Below, in pieces: positions 30,971 to 40,601 of a stretch of DNA of 64,000 nucleotides. Below the pieces are notes generated by a model. It had not been told where the DNA came from and searched no databases. It saw only the letters and a program-made list of their open reading frames with translations. Positions within the stretch are counted from its first letter, which is position 1. Each line of letters starts with the position of its first letter. Location: the NCBI GenBank assembly GCA_963169645.1, contig CAUJCO010000008.1, positions 1 through 64,000 on the forward strand, written 5' to 3'. The position numbers and the translations under genes were made by a program. The DNA is from Bacteroidota bacterium (GTDB lineage: Bacteria; Bacteroidota; Bacteroidia; Chitinophagales; JADIYW01).

Positions 30971-31006
30971 AAAAAGAAGAGCCACTAAAAGGTGGCTCTT
31001 CTTTTT
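30971..31006. terminator. Bidirectional terminator between convergent genes
   Basis: AAAAAGAAGAGCCAC-loop-GTGGCTCTTCTTTTT. Confidence 0.88.
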
Positions 31007-31051
31007 GTTATCAATTAGACAAAGTGTAAAATATAGTGGTTTTAAACAAAC

Positions 31052-31792
31052 CTATTTTTTCTTATAAAAAAACTTATTGCTAAGGCTTTGCCATTTCATT
31101 TGGATAACGCCAATCATTGCTTCTTTTATTATTCCACCATGCATTTTGGAAACGCCAACTTCGCGATCTTTAAATAAAATGGGAATTTCGATAATAGATA
31201 AACCACTTAACCAAACCGCAAATTTCATCTCTATTTGAAATGCATATCCAATGAATTTTATTTTATCAAAATCTATTTGTTGTAGTATAGCATTTTTATA
31301 ACAAACAAATCCTGCTGTGGTATCTTTTATTTTCATTCCTGTGATAATGCGTACATATATGGAAGCAAACCATGAAAGAAATAATCTGTCAAACGGCCAA
31401 TTAACAACACCACCACCTTTTACGTAACGAGAACCAATAGATAAGACCGCATTTTTTTGTTCGCACGCGGCTAATAATTCGATTAGTTTTTCCGGTGGGT
31501 GCGAAAAATCTGCATCCATCTCAAAAATATATTGATAGCCTTGCTCTAATGCCCATTTAAAACCGGTGATGTAGGCAGTACCTAATCCTAGTTTTCCACT
31601 TCGTTTTATTAAATGTACTTTGTTAGGAAATTGGATAGCTAAATTTTGAACTACATCCGCAGTGCCGTCCGGAGAACCGTCATCAATAACTAAAATCTCA
31701 AATCTATTTGAAAGTTGCAACGTGTAAGGAATTATTTGAGCAATATTTTCCTTTTCGTTATAAGTTGGTATAATGATTATGCAATCTTTCAT
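31052..31792 (-). CDS. Polyprenol monophosphomannose synthase-like GT2
   Basis: IIIPTYNEKENI, LVIDDGSPDGTADVV, FEMDADFSHPPEKL, SRYVKGGGVVNWPFDRLFLSWFA; ATG start refined to 31792. Confidence 0.88.
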   Translation of the reverse strand: MKDCIIIIPTYNEKENIAQIIPYTLQLSNRFEILVIDDGSPDGTADVVQNLAIQFPNKVHLIKRSGKLGLGTAYITGFKWALEQGYQYIFEMDADFSHPPEKLIELLAACEQKNAVLSIGSRYVKGGGVVNWPFDRLFLSWFASIYVRIITGMKIKDTTAGFVCYKNAILQQIDFDKIKFIGYAFQIEMKFAVWLSGLSIIEIPILFKDREVGVSKMHGGIIKEAMIGVIQMKWQSLSNKFFYKKK

Positions 31793-31799
31793 CAATATA

Positions 31800-31807
31800 C
31801 AAAAGTA
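31800..31807 (-). promoter_or_regulatory. TACTTTTG, -7-like motif 7 nt upstream of the GT2 start
   Basis: Exact TAnnTTTG match on the minus strand. Confidence 0.4.
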
Positions 31808-31891
31808 CGTATAATCATAGTTAATATGTTCATGTATTAACGGTTTTTAATAATTTATTGACTATATAAATAAAAAGCTAACGAATGTAAA

Positions 31892-33241
31892 CTATACAGG
31901 TATAAGTGAAATACCGCCTAAGTTGCCGGAGCTCATCCACAATACCACACAATTTTCAGTTATTTCTTCATTTACTTTTTGTTGTAGCCAATTTGCTTGT
32001 TTTAATACTATAATTGCTTCGTCTGCAAATTGAGTTTTTAACCAACTTTCATCTAAATCTTGTTTGTTTTTTATTTTCAGTGCTTCTTCGTCTAAAAATA
32101 AAATTTTTATATCCGCTTTGTCTAAACTATGTGCATATTGTTCGATGAAATTTTCTTGTAATGAACTATACGTGTGCAATTCAAAAACTGCTATAATTTT
32201 TCTGTCAACGTAACGTTCTCGTACAGCATTTACGGTTGCTTTTACTTTGCTAGGTGCATGTGCAAAATCTCTAAAAATAGTTCTTTTACTTTTGGTATCG
32301 TCGTAAATTTTTTCTAATCGCTTGGCGGCTCCTTTAAATGATTGAAAACTTTGCAATATATTTTGTTCCGGAATTTCTATGATTTTTCCAACTTCAAAAG
32401 CTGATTTTAAATTGGCAAAATTATGTGTTCCAAAAATCGGAATCGGATATGCAGTTCCATTATACAATAAAATACTTTCATCATTTTCTGTCTTAAAATC
32501 AAATGCACGATACGGTATTAAATGAATATCTGTATTTAAAGAATCAACCATTTTTACTAATGCTTCGTCTGCTGCATTGTAAATTAAATAACCACCTTTT
32601 TGTATGCTTAAAATAAATTTTCTGAAAGTTTCTAAATACGATTCATAAGTTGGAAATACATTGATATGATCCCAAGCGATGCCGGTAATAATGGCAATAT
32701 GCGGATGATAATGCAAAAACTTACTGCGTAAATCTAAAGGTGATGTTAAATATTCATCGGCTTCAAGTACGATAACAGGTGCATCTTCGGACGTTTTTAC
32801 CATAAAATCAAAGCCCTCTAATTTGGCCCCAACTAAGTAATCAAATGTTTTTTTATTGTATTGCAATAAATGCATTATCATAGCGGTGATAGTGGTTTTG
32901 CCGTGGCTTCCGGCAACGGCTATTCGCGTTTTATTTTTGCATTGTTCATATACAAATTCCGGAAATGAATACACTTTAATGCCCAAAGATTGTGCTTTCA
33001 ATAACTCTGGATTATCTTGCTTTGCATGCATTCCCAAAATAATGGCGTCTATATCGGTGGTTATTTTTTCCGGAAACCATCCAATCTTTTCCGGCATCAA
33101 TTCTAATTTTTCTAAATTAGATTTTGCAGGCTCAAAAATGGCATCATCCGAACCCGTTACTTTGTTTCCTTGGTTTTTTAAATGTGCTGCTAATTGATGC
33201 ATGACGGCACCTCCAATAGCGATAAAATGAAAATGTTGCAT
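31892..33241 (-). CDS. mpl: Mur ligase family protein (Mpl-like, UDP-MurNAc-tripeptide recycling ligase)
   Basis: FHFIAIGGAVMHQLA, RIAVAGSHGKTTITAMI, VLEADEY, DFAHAPSKVKATV. Confidence 0.82.
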   Translation of the reverse strand: MQHFHFIAIGGAVMHQLAAHLKNQGNKVTGSDDAIFEPAKSNLEKLELMPEKIGWFPEKITTDIDAIILGMHAKQDNPELLKAQSLGIKVYSFPEFVYEQCKNKTRIAVAGSHGKTTITAMIMHLLQYNKKTFDYLVGAKLEGFDFMVKTSEDAPVIVLEADEYLTSPLDLRSKFLHYHPHIAIITGIAWDHINVFPTYESYLETFRKFILSIQKGGYLIYNAADEALVKMVDSLNTDIHLIPYRAFDFKTENDESILLYNGTAYPIPIFGTHNFANLKSAFEVGKIIEIPEQNILQSFQSFKGAAKRLEKIYDDTKSKRTIFRDFAHAPSKVKATVNAVRERYVDRKIIAVFELHTYSSLQENFIEQYAHSLDKADIKILFLDEEALKIKNKQDLDESWLKTQFADEAIIVLKQANWLQQKVNEEITENCVVLWMSSGNLGGISLIPV

Positions 33242-33244
33242 ATC

Positions 33245-33252
33245 CAAAAATA
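33245..33252 (-). promoter_or_regulatory. TATTTTTG, -7-like motif 3 nt upstream of the mpl-like ATG
   Basis: Exact TAnnTTTG match. Confidence 0.35.
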
Positions 33253-33416
33253 GAGAACTATTTAGTTCATCTTTCTTGATTTTATTAACACAACGTCAAA
33301 TTATTTGTATATTGAGTATGAAAATAGATTAGTTAAATTGTTAAAAATAGTAAATGTAGCCCTGACACTACAATAAAATATGTAATATTGCATTCTATTA
33401 ACAAACGTAAACAACA

Positions 33417-33560
33417 ATGAAATTTATTAAAAAATCTGTATTAGCATCTATGTGCTTATTCTTAGCAGTTGCAACTACATCATGTGCAAGAAAAAATTCT
33501 ACAGGATGTCCGGGTTGGTCTAAAATTAAATACGAACAAACTATCAAAAAACACGCATAG
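33417..33560 (+). CDS. 47-aa predicted lipoprotein, not in supplied ORF track
   Basis: ATG..TAG reads MKFIKKSVLASMCLFLAVATTSCARKNSTGCPGWSKIKYEQTIKKHA; lipobox TTSC; 5 bp before the next gene. Confidence 0.75.
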   Translation: MKFIKKSVLASMCLFLAVATTSCARKNSTGCPGWSKIKYEQTIKKHA

Positions 33561-33565
33561 TTTTT

Positions 33566-33880
33566 ATGAAATGGGAAAACCTTACATCTGAACAACAATT
33601 TTCAGATTTAGTACAACAAGAAAACCCGTTTGCCGTATTTAAACATAGCACTCGTTGCTCTATCAGTTCTATGGCTAAAAATAGAGTTGAACGCGAGTGG
33701 AATTTAGCTATCCCAATTTATTATTTAGATTTATTGAACTTTCGTTCCGTATCAAATTTAATTGCACAATTATCCGGAGTGGAACATGCATCACCACAAC
33801 TAATTGTTTTCCAAAATGGGAAACCTATTTATGATGCTAGCCACAATGCCATTGCACCTTCCGAAATTAAAATAGGATAG
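33566..33880 (+). CDS. ytxJ: YtxJ family (bacillithiol-system, monothiol thioredoxin-like) protein
   Basis: FAVFKHSTRCSISSMAKNRVEREW...YYLDLLNFRSVSNLIA...HASPQLIVFQNGKPIYDASH. Confidence 0.88.
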   Translation: MKWENLTSEQQFSDLVQQENPFAVFKHSTRCSISSMAKNRVEREWNLAIPIYYLDLLNFRSVSNLIAQLSGVEHASPQLIVFQNGKPIYDASHNAIAPSEIKIG

Positions 33881-33886
33881 TTACGC

Positions 33887-34294
33887 TTATTTAAATACGA
33901 TTTCTATTTCTTGTTTTATAGCTGCATCTAAACTTTTTGCAACCGGACAAGTGTGTGCAGCATTTATCAAAAGTTGTTTTTCTTTATCTGTTAATGCTGC
34001 ATCCGGCACTTCGATGTGTACAATAATTCCACCAATGCGTCTTGGCTCGCTGTACATTACTTTAGTAATCTCTACTGTTGTGCCTTTGATGTTTTTTTGC
34101 ATCGCTTCTGCTTTAATGCCCATAATGGTGAGCATGCAAGAGCCTAAAGCAGTAGCCACTAAATCAGTTGGAGAAAATGCTTCTCCTTTTCCTTGGTTAT
34201 CAGTAGGTGCATCCATAATAATCATGTTGCCACTATTTAAATGCGTAGCTTCTGTACGCAATTCACCTAAATATGTTATTTTTGACGTAGGCAT
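33887..34294 (-). CDS. OsmC family protein
   Basis: GEAFSPTDLVATALGSCMLTIMGIKAE...AAHTCPVAKSL. Confidence 0.93.
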   Translation of the reverse strand: MPTSKITYLGELRTEATHLNSGNMIIMDAPTDNQGKGEAFSPTDLVATALGSCMLTIMGIKAEAMQKNIKGTTVEITKVMYSEPRRIGGIIVHIEVPDAALTDKEKQLLINAAHTCPVAKSLDAAIKQEIEIVFK

Positions 34295-34349
34295 AAAAAA
34301 TATGTTTAACTTTTAAACTAAATTAATCAATTTAGCGTCTTAATAGAAA

Positions 34350-35141
34350 GTGAATAATTTGTACAAGATAATAGGATTTTTTTGTTGCACATTTATCTTT
34401 TTGTGCACACATGCACAACGTAGAGAAGATTCTAATCTAAATAGAGATTCTGTTCTGTATAAAAAAAGCTGGGCAGCCGGTGCAAGACTTAAAAGTGACG
34501 GTTTCTCATTAGCGGCAGAATTTACCAAATCAAAACGATATAAAAGAAGCATATTAATTCAAACACAATTTTCCTATTTCTTACATCCAAAACAAACCAA
34601 ACAACCTTCTCGCTATGGTGGAAGCGGACTTTTTGGAGATGGTTTTAAACCTTTTGTGTACGGCAAACAAAATACCTTATTCACGCTGTATCTAGGAGCT
34701 GGTCAAAAATTTTTAGTAGCAGAAAAAGGAAAACGACACGGCGTGCAAATCTTTTTACAATATGCAGGTGGCATTACACTTGGATTATTAAAACCTTATT
34801 ATGTAAAAGTAATTCCCAAACCACTTACCACAGCAGATATTGAAGATTTGGTGGATGTAACATACGAAGAAGGTGTAGATAATAGTTTCTTAGATTACGA
34901 CCGAATTGTAGGAGGCTCAGGCTTTGGAAAAGGATGGAAATTAAAAGCACAACCGGGCTTGCATTTGGAAGTAGGAATGCAATTTGATTTTGGTAAAAAT
35001 GATAGTTTTCTCAAAGCGTTAGAAGTTGGTATCGCATCTGATTTTTATTATAAAAAAGTTCCGGTGATGGTAGATAAAAATAAGATAATTTATCCGAGTG
35101 TTTATGCCGGATTTATGTTGGGAAAACGAAAAGAAAAATAA
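34350..35141 (+). CDS. Secreted/outer-membrane hypothetical protein (beta-barrel-like), GTG start
   Basis: Signal peptide; alternating amphipathic strands; C-term [13 protein letters not shown]. Confidence 0.7.
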   Translation: MNNLYKIIGFFCCTFIFLCTHAQRREDSNLNRDSVLYKKSWAAGARLKSDGFSLAAEFTKSKRYKRSILIQTQFSYFLHPKQTKQPSRYGGSGLFGDGFKPFVYGKQNTLFTLYLGAGQKFLVAEKGKRHGVQIFLQYAGGITLGLLKPYYVKVIPKPLTTADIEDLVDVTYEEGVDNSFLDYDRIVGGSGFGKGWKLKAQPGLHLEVGMQFDFGKNDSFLKALEVGIASDFYYKKVPVMVDKNKIIYPSVYAGFMLGKRKEK

Positions 35142-35152
35142 TTAATAGTTGT

Positions 35153-36019
35153 GTGATGGATGCAGTAGAAATAAAACAACCCAAAGTAAGAAAACCGGAA
35201 TGGTTAAAAGTACGAATTCCGATAGGAGAGAATTATAAAAAAGTTAGAAATTTAGTAGATACCTATAAATTACATACTATTTGTGAAAGTGGTAACTGCC
35301 CGAATATGGGTGAATGTTGGGGTGCCGGAACAGCTACTTTCATGATTTTAGGGAATGTGTGCACACGTTCGTGTTCGTTTTGTGCAGTTGCCACCGGAAG
35401 ACCAATGCACGTAGATTATGATGAACCTAATCGCGTTGCAGAAGCCATTGCATTAATGCAAGTAAAACATGCCGTAATTACTTCTGTAAATAGAGATGAA
35501 TTACCAGACAAAGGAGCCGCTATATGGCATGCAACAGTACGTGCAGTGAAAGAACGAACACCTGATACAACCATAGAAACATTAATTCCGGATACTAAAT
35601 CAGATTGGAATGCATTGGAAACAATGATTAGTGCCGGACAAGAAGTGGTTTCGCATAATATGGAAACAGTAAAAAGTTTATACCGCAAAGTCCGACCTCA
35701 AGCTAAATATGAACGGAGTTTAGAACAAATTCTTCGAACAAAACAATATGGAAAACGCACTAAAAGTGGCATCATGTTGGGTTTAGGTGAAACGGAAGAA
35801 GAAGTATTTGAAATATTACACGATTTAAAAAATCATGGATGTGATGTAGTAACGTTAGGACAATATTTACAACCCACCAAAATGCATATTGAAGTTGCCG
35901 AGTTTGTGCATCCTGCTCAATTCGCAAAATACAAAGAATACGGATTGTCAATTGGAATTCCGTATGTAGAAAGCGGACCAATGGTACGTTCCTCTTATCA
36001 CGCAGAAAGACATATTTAA
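35153..36019 (+). CDS. lipA: Lipoyl synthase
   Basis: [36 protein letters not shown] radical-SAM and auxiliary cluster motifs. Confidence 0.97.
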   Translation: MMDAVEIKQPKVRKPEWLKVRIPIGENYKKVRNLVDTYKLHTICESGNCPNMGECWGAGTATFMILGNVCTRSCSFCAVATGRPMHVDYDEPNRVAEAIALMQVKHAVITSVNRDELPDKGAAIWHATVRAVKERTPDTTIETLIPDTKSDWNALETMISAGQEVVSHNMETVKSLYRKVRPQAKYERSLEQILRTKQYGKRTKSGIMLGLGETEEEVFEILHDLKNHGCDVVTLGQYLQPTKMHIEVAEFVHPAQFAKYKEYGLSIGIPYVESGPMVRSSYHAERHI

Positions 36020-36173
36020 GGTTGATATTGAAAGGTGATTCATAGCACTTAATAAAAAGACAAATGGAGTTGTAAGTAGAAAGTCGTAAGTAGTAGGATG
36101 AAATCTACTTTTCAATTATTAACATTCACATTTATTCACAACGATATTATCTTTAAAAACTGCTTATTTTTTC

Positions 36174-36181
36174 TATTTTTG
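36174..36181 (+). promoter_or_regulatory. TATTTTTG, -7-like motif 15 nt upstream of the DUF2723 ATG
   Basis: Exact TAnnTTTG match. Confidence 0.35.
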
Positions 36182-36196
36182 CACAAAATCGATTGA

Positions 36197-39100
36197 ATGA
36201 GTAAACAATATAAACTGATAAATACCATCATCGGATTTATCGTTTTTGGAATTTCAACTTGGCAGTATGCATCTACAATGGAGTCGGCAGGCAGTTTATG
36301 GGATTGCGGCGAGTTCGTCTCTTGTGTCTATAAATTACAAGTAGCACATCCACCGGGAGCACCATTCTTTATGATTTTAGGCCGTTTGTTCACCTTACTC
36401 AATCCGAGTAATCCGGTAATAATGGTGAATTTGATGTCGGCTCTAATGTCTTCATTTTCGGTATTGTTTTTATATTTCACCATTGTGATGGTCGCCAAAA
36501 GATTAATCATGAAAGAAGGGGAAGCATTATCTTTAGGTGCATTTATAGCGATAGTTGGTTCCGGTGCTGTTGGAGCATTAGCTTGTTCCTTCAGTGATAC
36601 CATGTGGTTTTCGGCAGTAGAAGGTGAGGTATATGCTTCTTCTACCTTCTTTATTTCTATCGTAATTTGGGCTGTTGTGAAATGGAACGATGAAGCAGAT
36701 AAACCACATGCCAATAGATGGTTAGTGTTTGCAGCTTTTATGATAGGTATTTCATTGGGTGTTCACTTATTGTCGTTATTAGTAATACCAATTGCTGTTA
36801 TCGTTTATTATTTTAGAAAATTCCAGCCTACTGTTTTAGGATTCTGTGTTGCATTCTTAGTCGGTTTTATATTTTTAGGAATTGTGCAAGTCGGTGTGGT
36901 GCAAATGGCCGTTAAAATTGCAGGTAACATTGAATTGTTTGCAGTAAATACGCTAGGTTTACCGTTTAATGTAGGTTTTATTTTAGCTTGGATAATTTTA
37001 TTTGCCAGCTTAATTTATATCATTTATTATGCACACAAAAAAAATCATGCTGATTTACAATTGCTGACTATTTGTTTATTGGTGATTTTTATCGGTTTCT
37101 CATCGTATGCTATGGTGCCGATTCGCTCTTCAGCTAATCCACCTATTAATATGAATGCACCCAAAGACCCATTTAGTTTATTGTCCTATCTAAACAGGGA
37201 ACAATATGGTTCACGTGCTTTAGTCAAAGGCCCTCTTTTTGATGCTCAGCCTATTGATTATATTGTTACAGGAAAAGATTATTATAAAAATCTAACTACC
37301 AAAAAATACGAAGTAAAAGGAGAGAAAATAACCTATAAATATAATCCGGAAGAAGAAATGCTGTTCCCAAGAATGGGACCAACCAATGATGGAGAAAGTG
37401 CTGCTGCCTTTTATCAATATTGGACAGGATTTCAAGGTAAGCCAACATTTGGTGACAACTTAAAATATTTCTTCCATTACCAATTGCGTTATATGTATTG
37501 GCGTTATTTTATGTGGAATTTTGCCGGAAGACAAGACGATTTACAAGGAACGCCGGCGAATGAACGTATGAATGGTGATTGGTTGAGTGGAATTTCGGTA
37601 GTAGATAATATGCATTTAGGAGGCACGCAGGAAGGCTTACCGGAAGTATTATTGAAAGAAAAAGCAAGAAATAAATTTTATTTATTACCACTTTTATTAG
37701 GTTTAATTGGCTTGATATATATGTATAATAAAGATAAACAACAAACCATTGTATTTGGTCTTTTATTTTTTGTTACCGGTATTGCATTAATCATCTATAC
37801 CAATCAACCACCACGCGAACCACGTGAACGAGATTATGTATTAGTAGGTTCGTTCTTTACCTATTGCTTGTGGATAGGTTTAGGTGTATTAGCAATTTTT
37901 GATTTCTTACGTAAAAAACTTCCGGCCATCCCAATAGCAGCAGCCGTTACAATTTTATGTTTGTTTGTTCCATTTATAATGGCAAAAGCCGGTTGGGATG
38001 ATCACAATAGACACGGACGATTTATGGCACGCGATTTTGCAGCGAATTATTTAGAAAGTTGTCCGCCAAATGCTATCTTATTCACACAAGGCGATAACGA
38101 CACATATCCATTGTGGTATGCACAAGAAGTAGAAGGAATTCGTCCGGATGTACGTATTGCCAACCTAAGTTTATTAGGTGTAGATTGGTACATTGATTAT
38201 TTACAACGTGCAGCCAATAAATCGGCTCCGGTTCCATTCTTTAAAGATTTTACACCGGATAAATACAGAGGAAATACACGTGATGTAATAAATTATAATA
38301 ATCAGTCAAACTTTGCAAACTCAGTTGATTACTACGATATACAAGGAATTATGAGTTTTATTTTGAGTGATAACAGAGAATATAAAGCTCAAACTTCTAG
38401 AGGTGAAGAAGTCAATTATTTGCCAACTACCAAATTAAGATTAAAAGTAGATAAAGCAGCAATTGAAAAATATCAAGTTGTTCCAGAGCAATATAAAGAT
38501 AGAATCGTAGATGAAATTGTTTGGGATTTAGGTAAATCCAGAATTATTAAGTACGACTTAGCCATGCTTGCCATGGTAGCTGCCGCAGATTGGAGCAGAC
38601 CAATTTGTTTCTCTAATACAGTAGATGCATCTTACTACAATGGCTTAGATAAATACTTAGTACAAGAAGGTCAAATATTACGATTCGTTCCATGTAAATT
38701 TGAAGAAAATCAACGTGGTTATACTGCCTTCAATACACAAAAAAGCTATGATATTTTGATGAATAAATTCAAATATGGTGGTTTGGGTGAGCGTGAAATG
38801 TTTGTAGATGAAAATTCAAGCAGAATAATGAATACATTAAAAAGTGTACATTTTGGTATTGCAGATGATTTAATCAGACATAATAAAAATGCAGAAGCGA
38901 TAAACGTTTTAGAGCGAGCAAGAAAAGAATTCCAAAATGTAAACGCACCCTATTATTCACCAAATAATCAGTATTTCAATATCTTAAATGTTCAGTGGAT
39001 AGATTTGTATTATAAGGCCGGCGCACCGGATAAAGCGAAGCCTATAAAAGATGCTTTATTAAAAGACTTAAAAGATTGTATTCGTTTCTATAATTTACCA

Positions 39101-39289
39101 AACGATTTTGCAGCCTTATATAGCAGAGAAAAGAAATCATCAGAAGAGTTAGTGAAAAGAATGGAATATATGGCAATAATGTATAAAGATGAAACATTCC
39201 GTAAACAATTAATAGATGCGTTTCCAACTTTAGTTCAAACGTCATCTGTTGATTCAAATAGTTTGCTGCCGGCACAAATTTTTAAATAA
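36197..39289 (+). CDS. DUF2723 (PF11028; TMEM260-like) integral-membrane protein
   Basis: ESAGSLWDCGEFVSCVYKLQVAHPPGAPFFMILGRLF signature; multi-TM N-half, soluble C-half. Confidence 0.92.
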   Translation: MSKQYKLINTIIGFIVFGISTWQYASTMESAGSLWDCGEFVSCVYKLQVAHPPGAPFFMILGRLFTLLNPSNPVIMVNLMSALMSSFSVLFLYFTIVMVAKRLIMKEGEALSLGAFIAIVGSGAVGALACSFSDTMWFSAVEGEVYASSTFFISIVIWAVVKWNDEADKPHANRWLVFAAFMIGISLGVHLLSLLVIPIAVIVYYFRKFQPTVLGFCVAFLVGFIFLGIVQVGVVQMAVKIAGNIELFAVNTLGLPFNVGFILAWIILFASLIYIIYYAHKKNHADLQLLTICLLVIFIGFSSYAMVPIRSSANPPINMNAPKDPFSLLSYLNREQYGSRALVKGPLFDAQPIDYIVTGKDYYKNLTTKKYEVKGEKITYKYNPEEEMLFPRMGPTNDGESAAAFYQYWTGFQGKPTFGDNLKYFFHYQLRYMYWRYFMWNFAGRQDDLQGTPANERMNGDWLSGISVVDNMHLGGTQEGLPEVLLKEKARNKFYLLPLLLGLIGLIYMYNKDKQQTIVFGLLFFVTGIALIIYTNQPPREPRERDYVLVGSFFTYCLWIGLGVLAIFDFLRKKLPAIPIAAAVTILCLFVPFIMAKAGWDDHNRHGRFMARDFAANYLESCPPNAILFTQGDNDTYPLWYAQEVEGIRPDVRIANLSLLGVDWYIDYLQRAANKSAPVPFFKDFTPDKYRGNTRDVINYNNQSNFANSVDYYDIQGIMSFILSDNREYKAQTSRGEEVNYLPTTKLRLKVDKAAIEKYQVVPEQYKDRIVDEIVWDLGKSRIIKYDLAMLAMVAAADWSRPICFSNTVDASYYNGLDKYLVQEGQILRFVPCKFEENQRGYTAFNTQKSYDILMNKFKYGGLGEREMFVDENSSRIMNTLKSVHFGIADDLIRHNKNAEAINVLERARKEFQNVNAPYYSPNNQYFNILNVQWIDLYYKAGAPDKAKPIKDALLKDLKDCIRFYNLPNDFAALYSREKKSSEELVKRMEYMAIMYKDETFRKQLIDAFPTLVQTSSVDSNSLLPAQIFK

Positions 39290-39337
39290 AAATTGATGTA
39301 AGTCAATAATAATTACTATTTTTATAAAGCTTTTTAA

Positions 39338-39763
39338 ATGCGTAATATGGGAATGCTGAAAGAATTTAAAGAATTTGCAATCAAAGGAAACTTAATTGAT
39401 ATGGCAGTCGGTGTCGTAATGGGCGGTGCTTTTGGTAAAGTAGTTTCATCTTTTATAGATGGGATGGTGATGCCTGCCGTTGGAATGATTTCCGGTGGTG
39501 TAGATTTTACTCAAAAGAAAATTATTTTAAAAGATGCCGTTGCCGCATCTGCAGATGGTGCTACACCTGCGGTTGCAGAAGTAGCTATAAAATACGGCGA
39601 TTTTATTTCACAATGTATTACTTTCTTTGTTGTGGCTTTAGTTGTTTTTATCGTAATTAAAGCTATCAATAAAATGAAAAAAGAAGAAGCCGCAGCCGCA
39701 CCACCTGCTCCTTCTGCTCAAGAAGTATTATTAACAGAAATCAGAGATTTATTAAAGAAATAA
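39338..39763 (+). CDS. mscL: Large-conductance mechanosensitive channel MscL
   Basis: LKEFKEFAIKGNLIDMAVGVVMGGAFGKVVSSFIDGMVMP. Confidence 0.97.
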   Translation: MRNMGMLKEFKEFAIKGNLIDMAVGVVMGGAFGKVVSSFIDGMVMPAVGMISGGVDFTQKKIILKDAVAASADGATPAVAEVAIKYGDFISQCITFFVVALVVFIVIKAINKMKKEEAAAAPPAPSAQEVLLTEIRDLLKK

Positions 39764-39795
39764 TGCCAAAACCCCATTGGTCTAGAACTATCTCG

Positions 39796-39827
39796 CTGTC
39801 CCGTTTTTACGGGACAGTTTTTGTTTT
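39796..39827 (+). terminator. Rho-independent terminator after mscL
   Basis: CTGTCCCG-TTTTTA-CGGGACAG followed by TTTTTGTTTT. Confidence 0.9.
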
Positions 39828-39856
39828 AATTTAATCGTATCTTGCAACATAATTAC

Positions 39857-40600
39857 ATGGAAAAACAACAACTTATAGTAGGCCGAAATCCGGTTTTAGA
39901 ACTGTTGCAATCAACTCAAGAAGTAGAAAAGGTATTAATTGCTCGCAATGCAAGTGGTGAGGTGGTAAAACAAATTATACAATTATGTAGAGATAAAAAT
40001 ATTTATTATCAATTAGTTCCTGAAATAAAAATCAATTCTTTATCCAAAGCAAATCACCAAGGAATATTAGCATTTTCATCATTAATAGAGTATCAAGATA
40101 TCCAAAAAATTATTGATTATACATTTGAAAAAGGCGAAGAACCACTCTTGCTTATTTTAGAAAATATTACGGATGTTAGAAACTTAGGTGCCTTAGCACG
40201 TACGGCATTAGGTTTGGGCGTGCACGCCATTGTTTTTCCCAAAAAAGAGAGTGCTGCCGTAAATGATGTGGCTGTGAAAATTTCTGCAGGTGCATTGCTC
40301 AAAATTCCGGTTTGTAGAGTAGATAATTTAATTGCTACATTGAAAGATATAAAAAATAATGGCATTCAACTCATAGGATTGGATGGAACTGCTGAAACAT
40401 ATATGCATGAAGTGGATACAAAAATGCCGTTAGCATTAGTGGCCGGTTCAGAAGATGATGGAATATCGCTTCAAGTAGTACGTTTGTTAGATAGGATAGC
40501 TAAATTGCCTATGCAAGCAAGCTTAGAATCTTATAATGTTTCGGTTGCTACCGCGATGGCATTGTACGAAATTAATAGACAAAAAGTTAAAGGTGCTTAA
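39857..40600 (+). CDS. rlmB: 23S rRNA 2'-O-ribose methyltransferase, SpoU/TrmH family (RlmB-like)
   Basis: VGRNPVLELLQ, ILENITDVRNLGALARTALGLGVHAIVFPKKES, SLESYNVSVATAMALYE. Confidence 0.92.
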   Translation: MEKQQLIVGRNPVLELLQSTQEVEKVLIARNASGEVVKQIIQLCRDKNIYYQLVPEIKINSLSKANHQGILAFSSLIEYQDIQKIIDYTFEKGEEPLLLILENITDVRNLGALARTALGLGVHAIVFPKKESAAVNDVAVKISAGALLKIPVCRVDNLIATLKDIKNNGIQLIGLDGTAETYMHEVDTKMPLALVAGSEDDGISLQVVRLLDRIAKLPMQASLESYNVSVATAMALYEINRQKVKGA

Positions 40601-40601
40601 A

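Noticed and set aside
15114-31792. Mobile genomic island interpretation of the T9SS/glycosyltransferase region
   Set aside because: No integrase, transposase, tRNA boundary or flanking direct repeats seen, and base composition is similar to flanks except in the Gly-rich repeats.
33398-33598. Minus-strand ORF of 66 aa
   Set aside because: Lies opposite the small lipoprotein and ytxJ start, both better supported.
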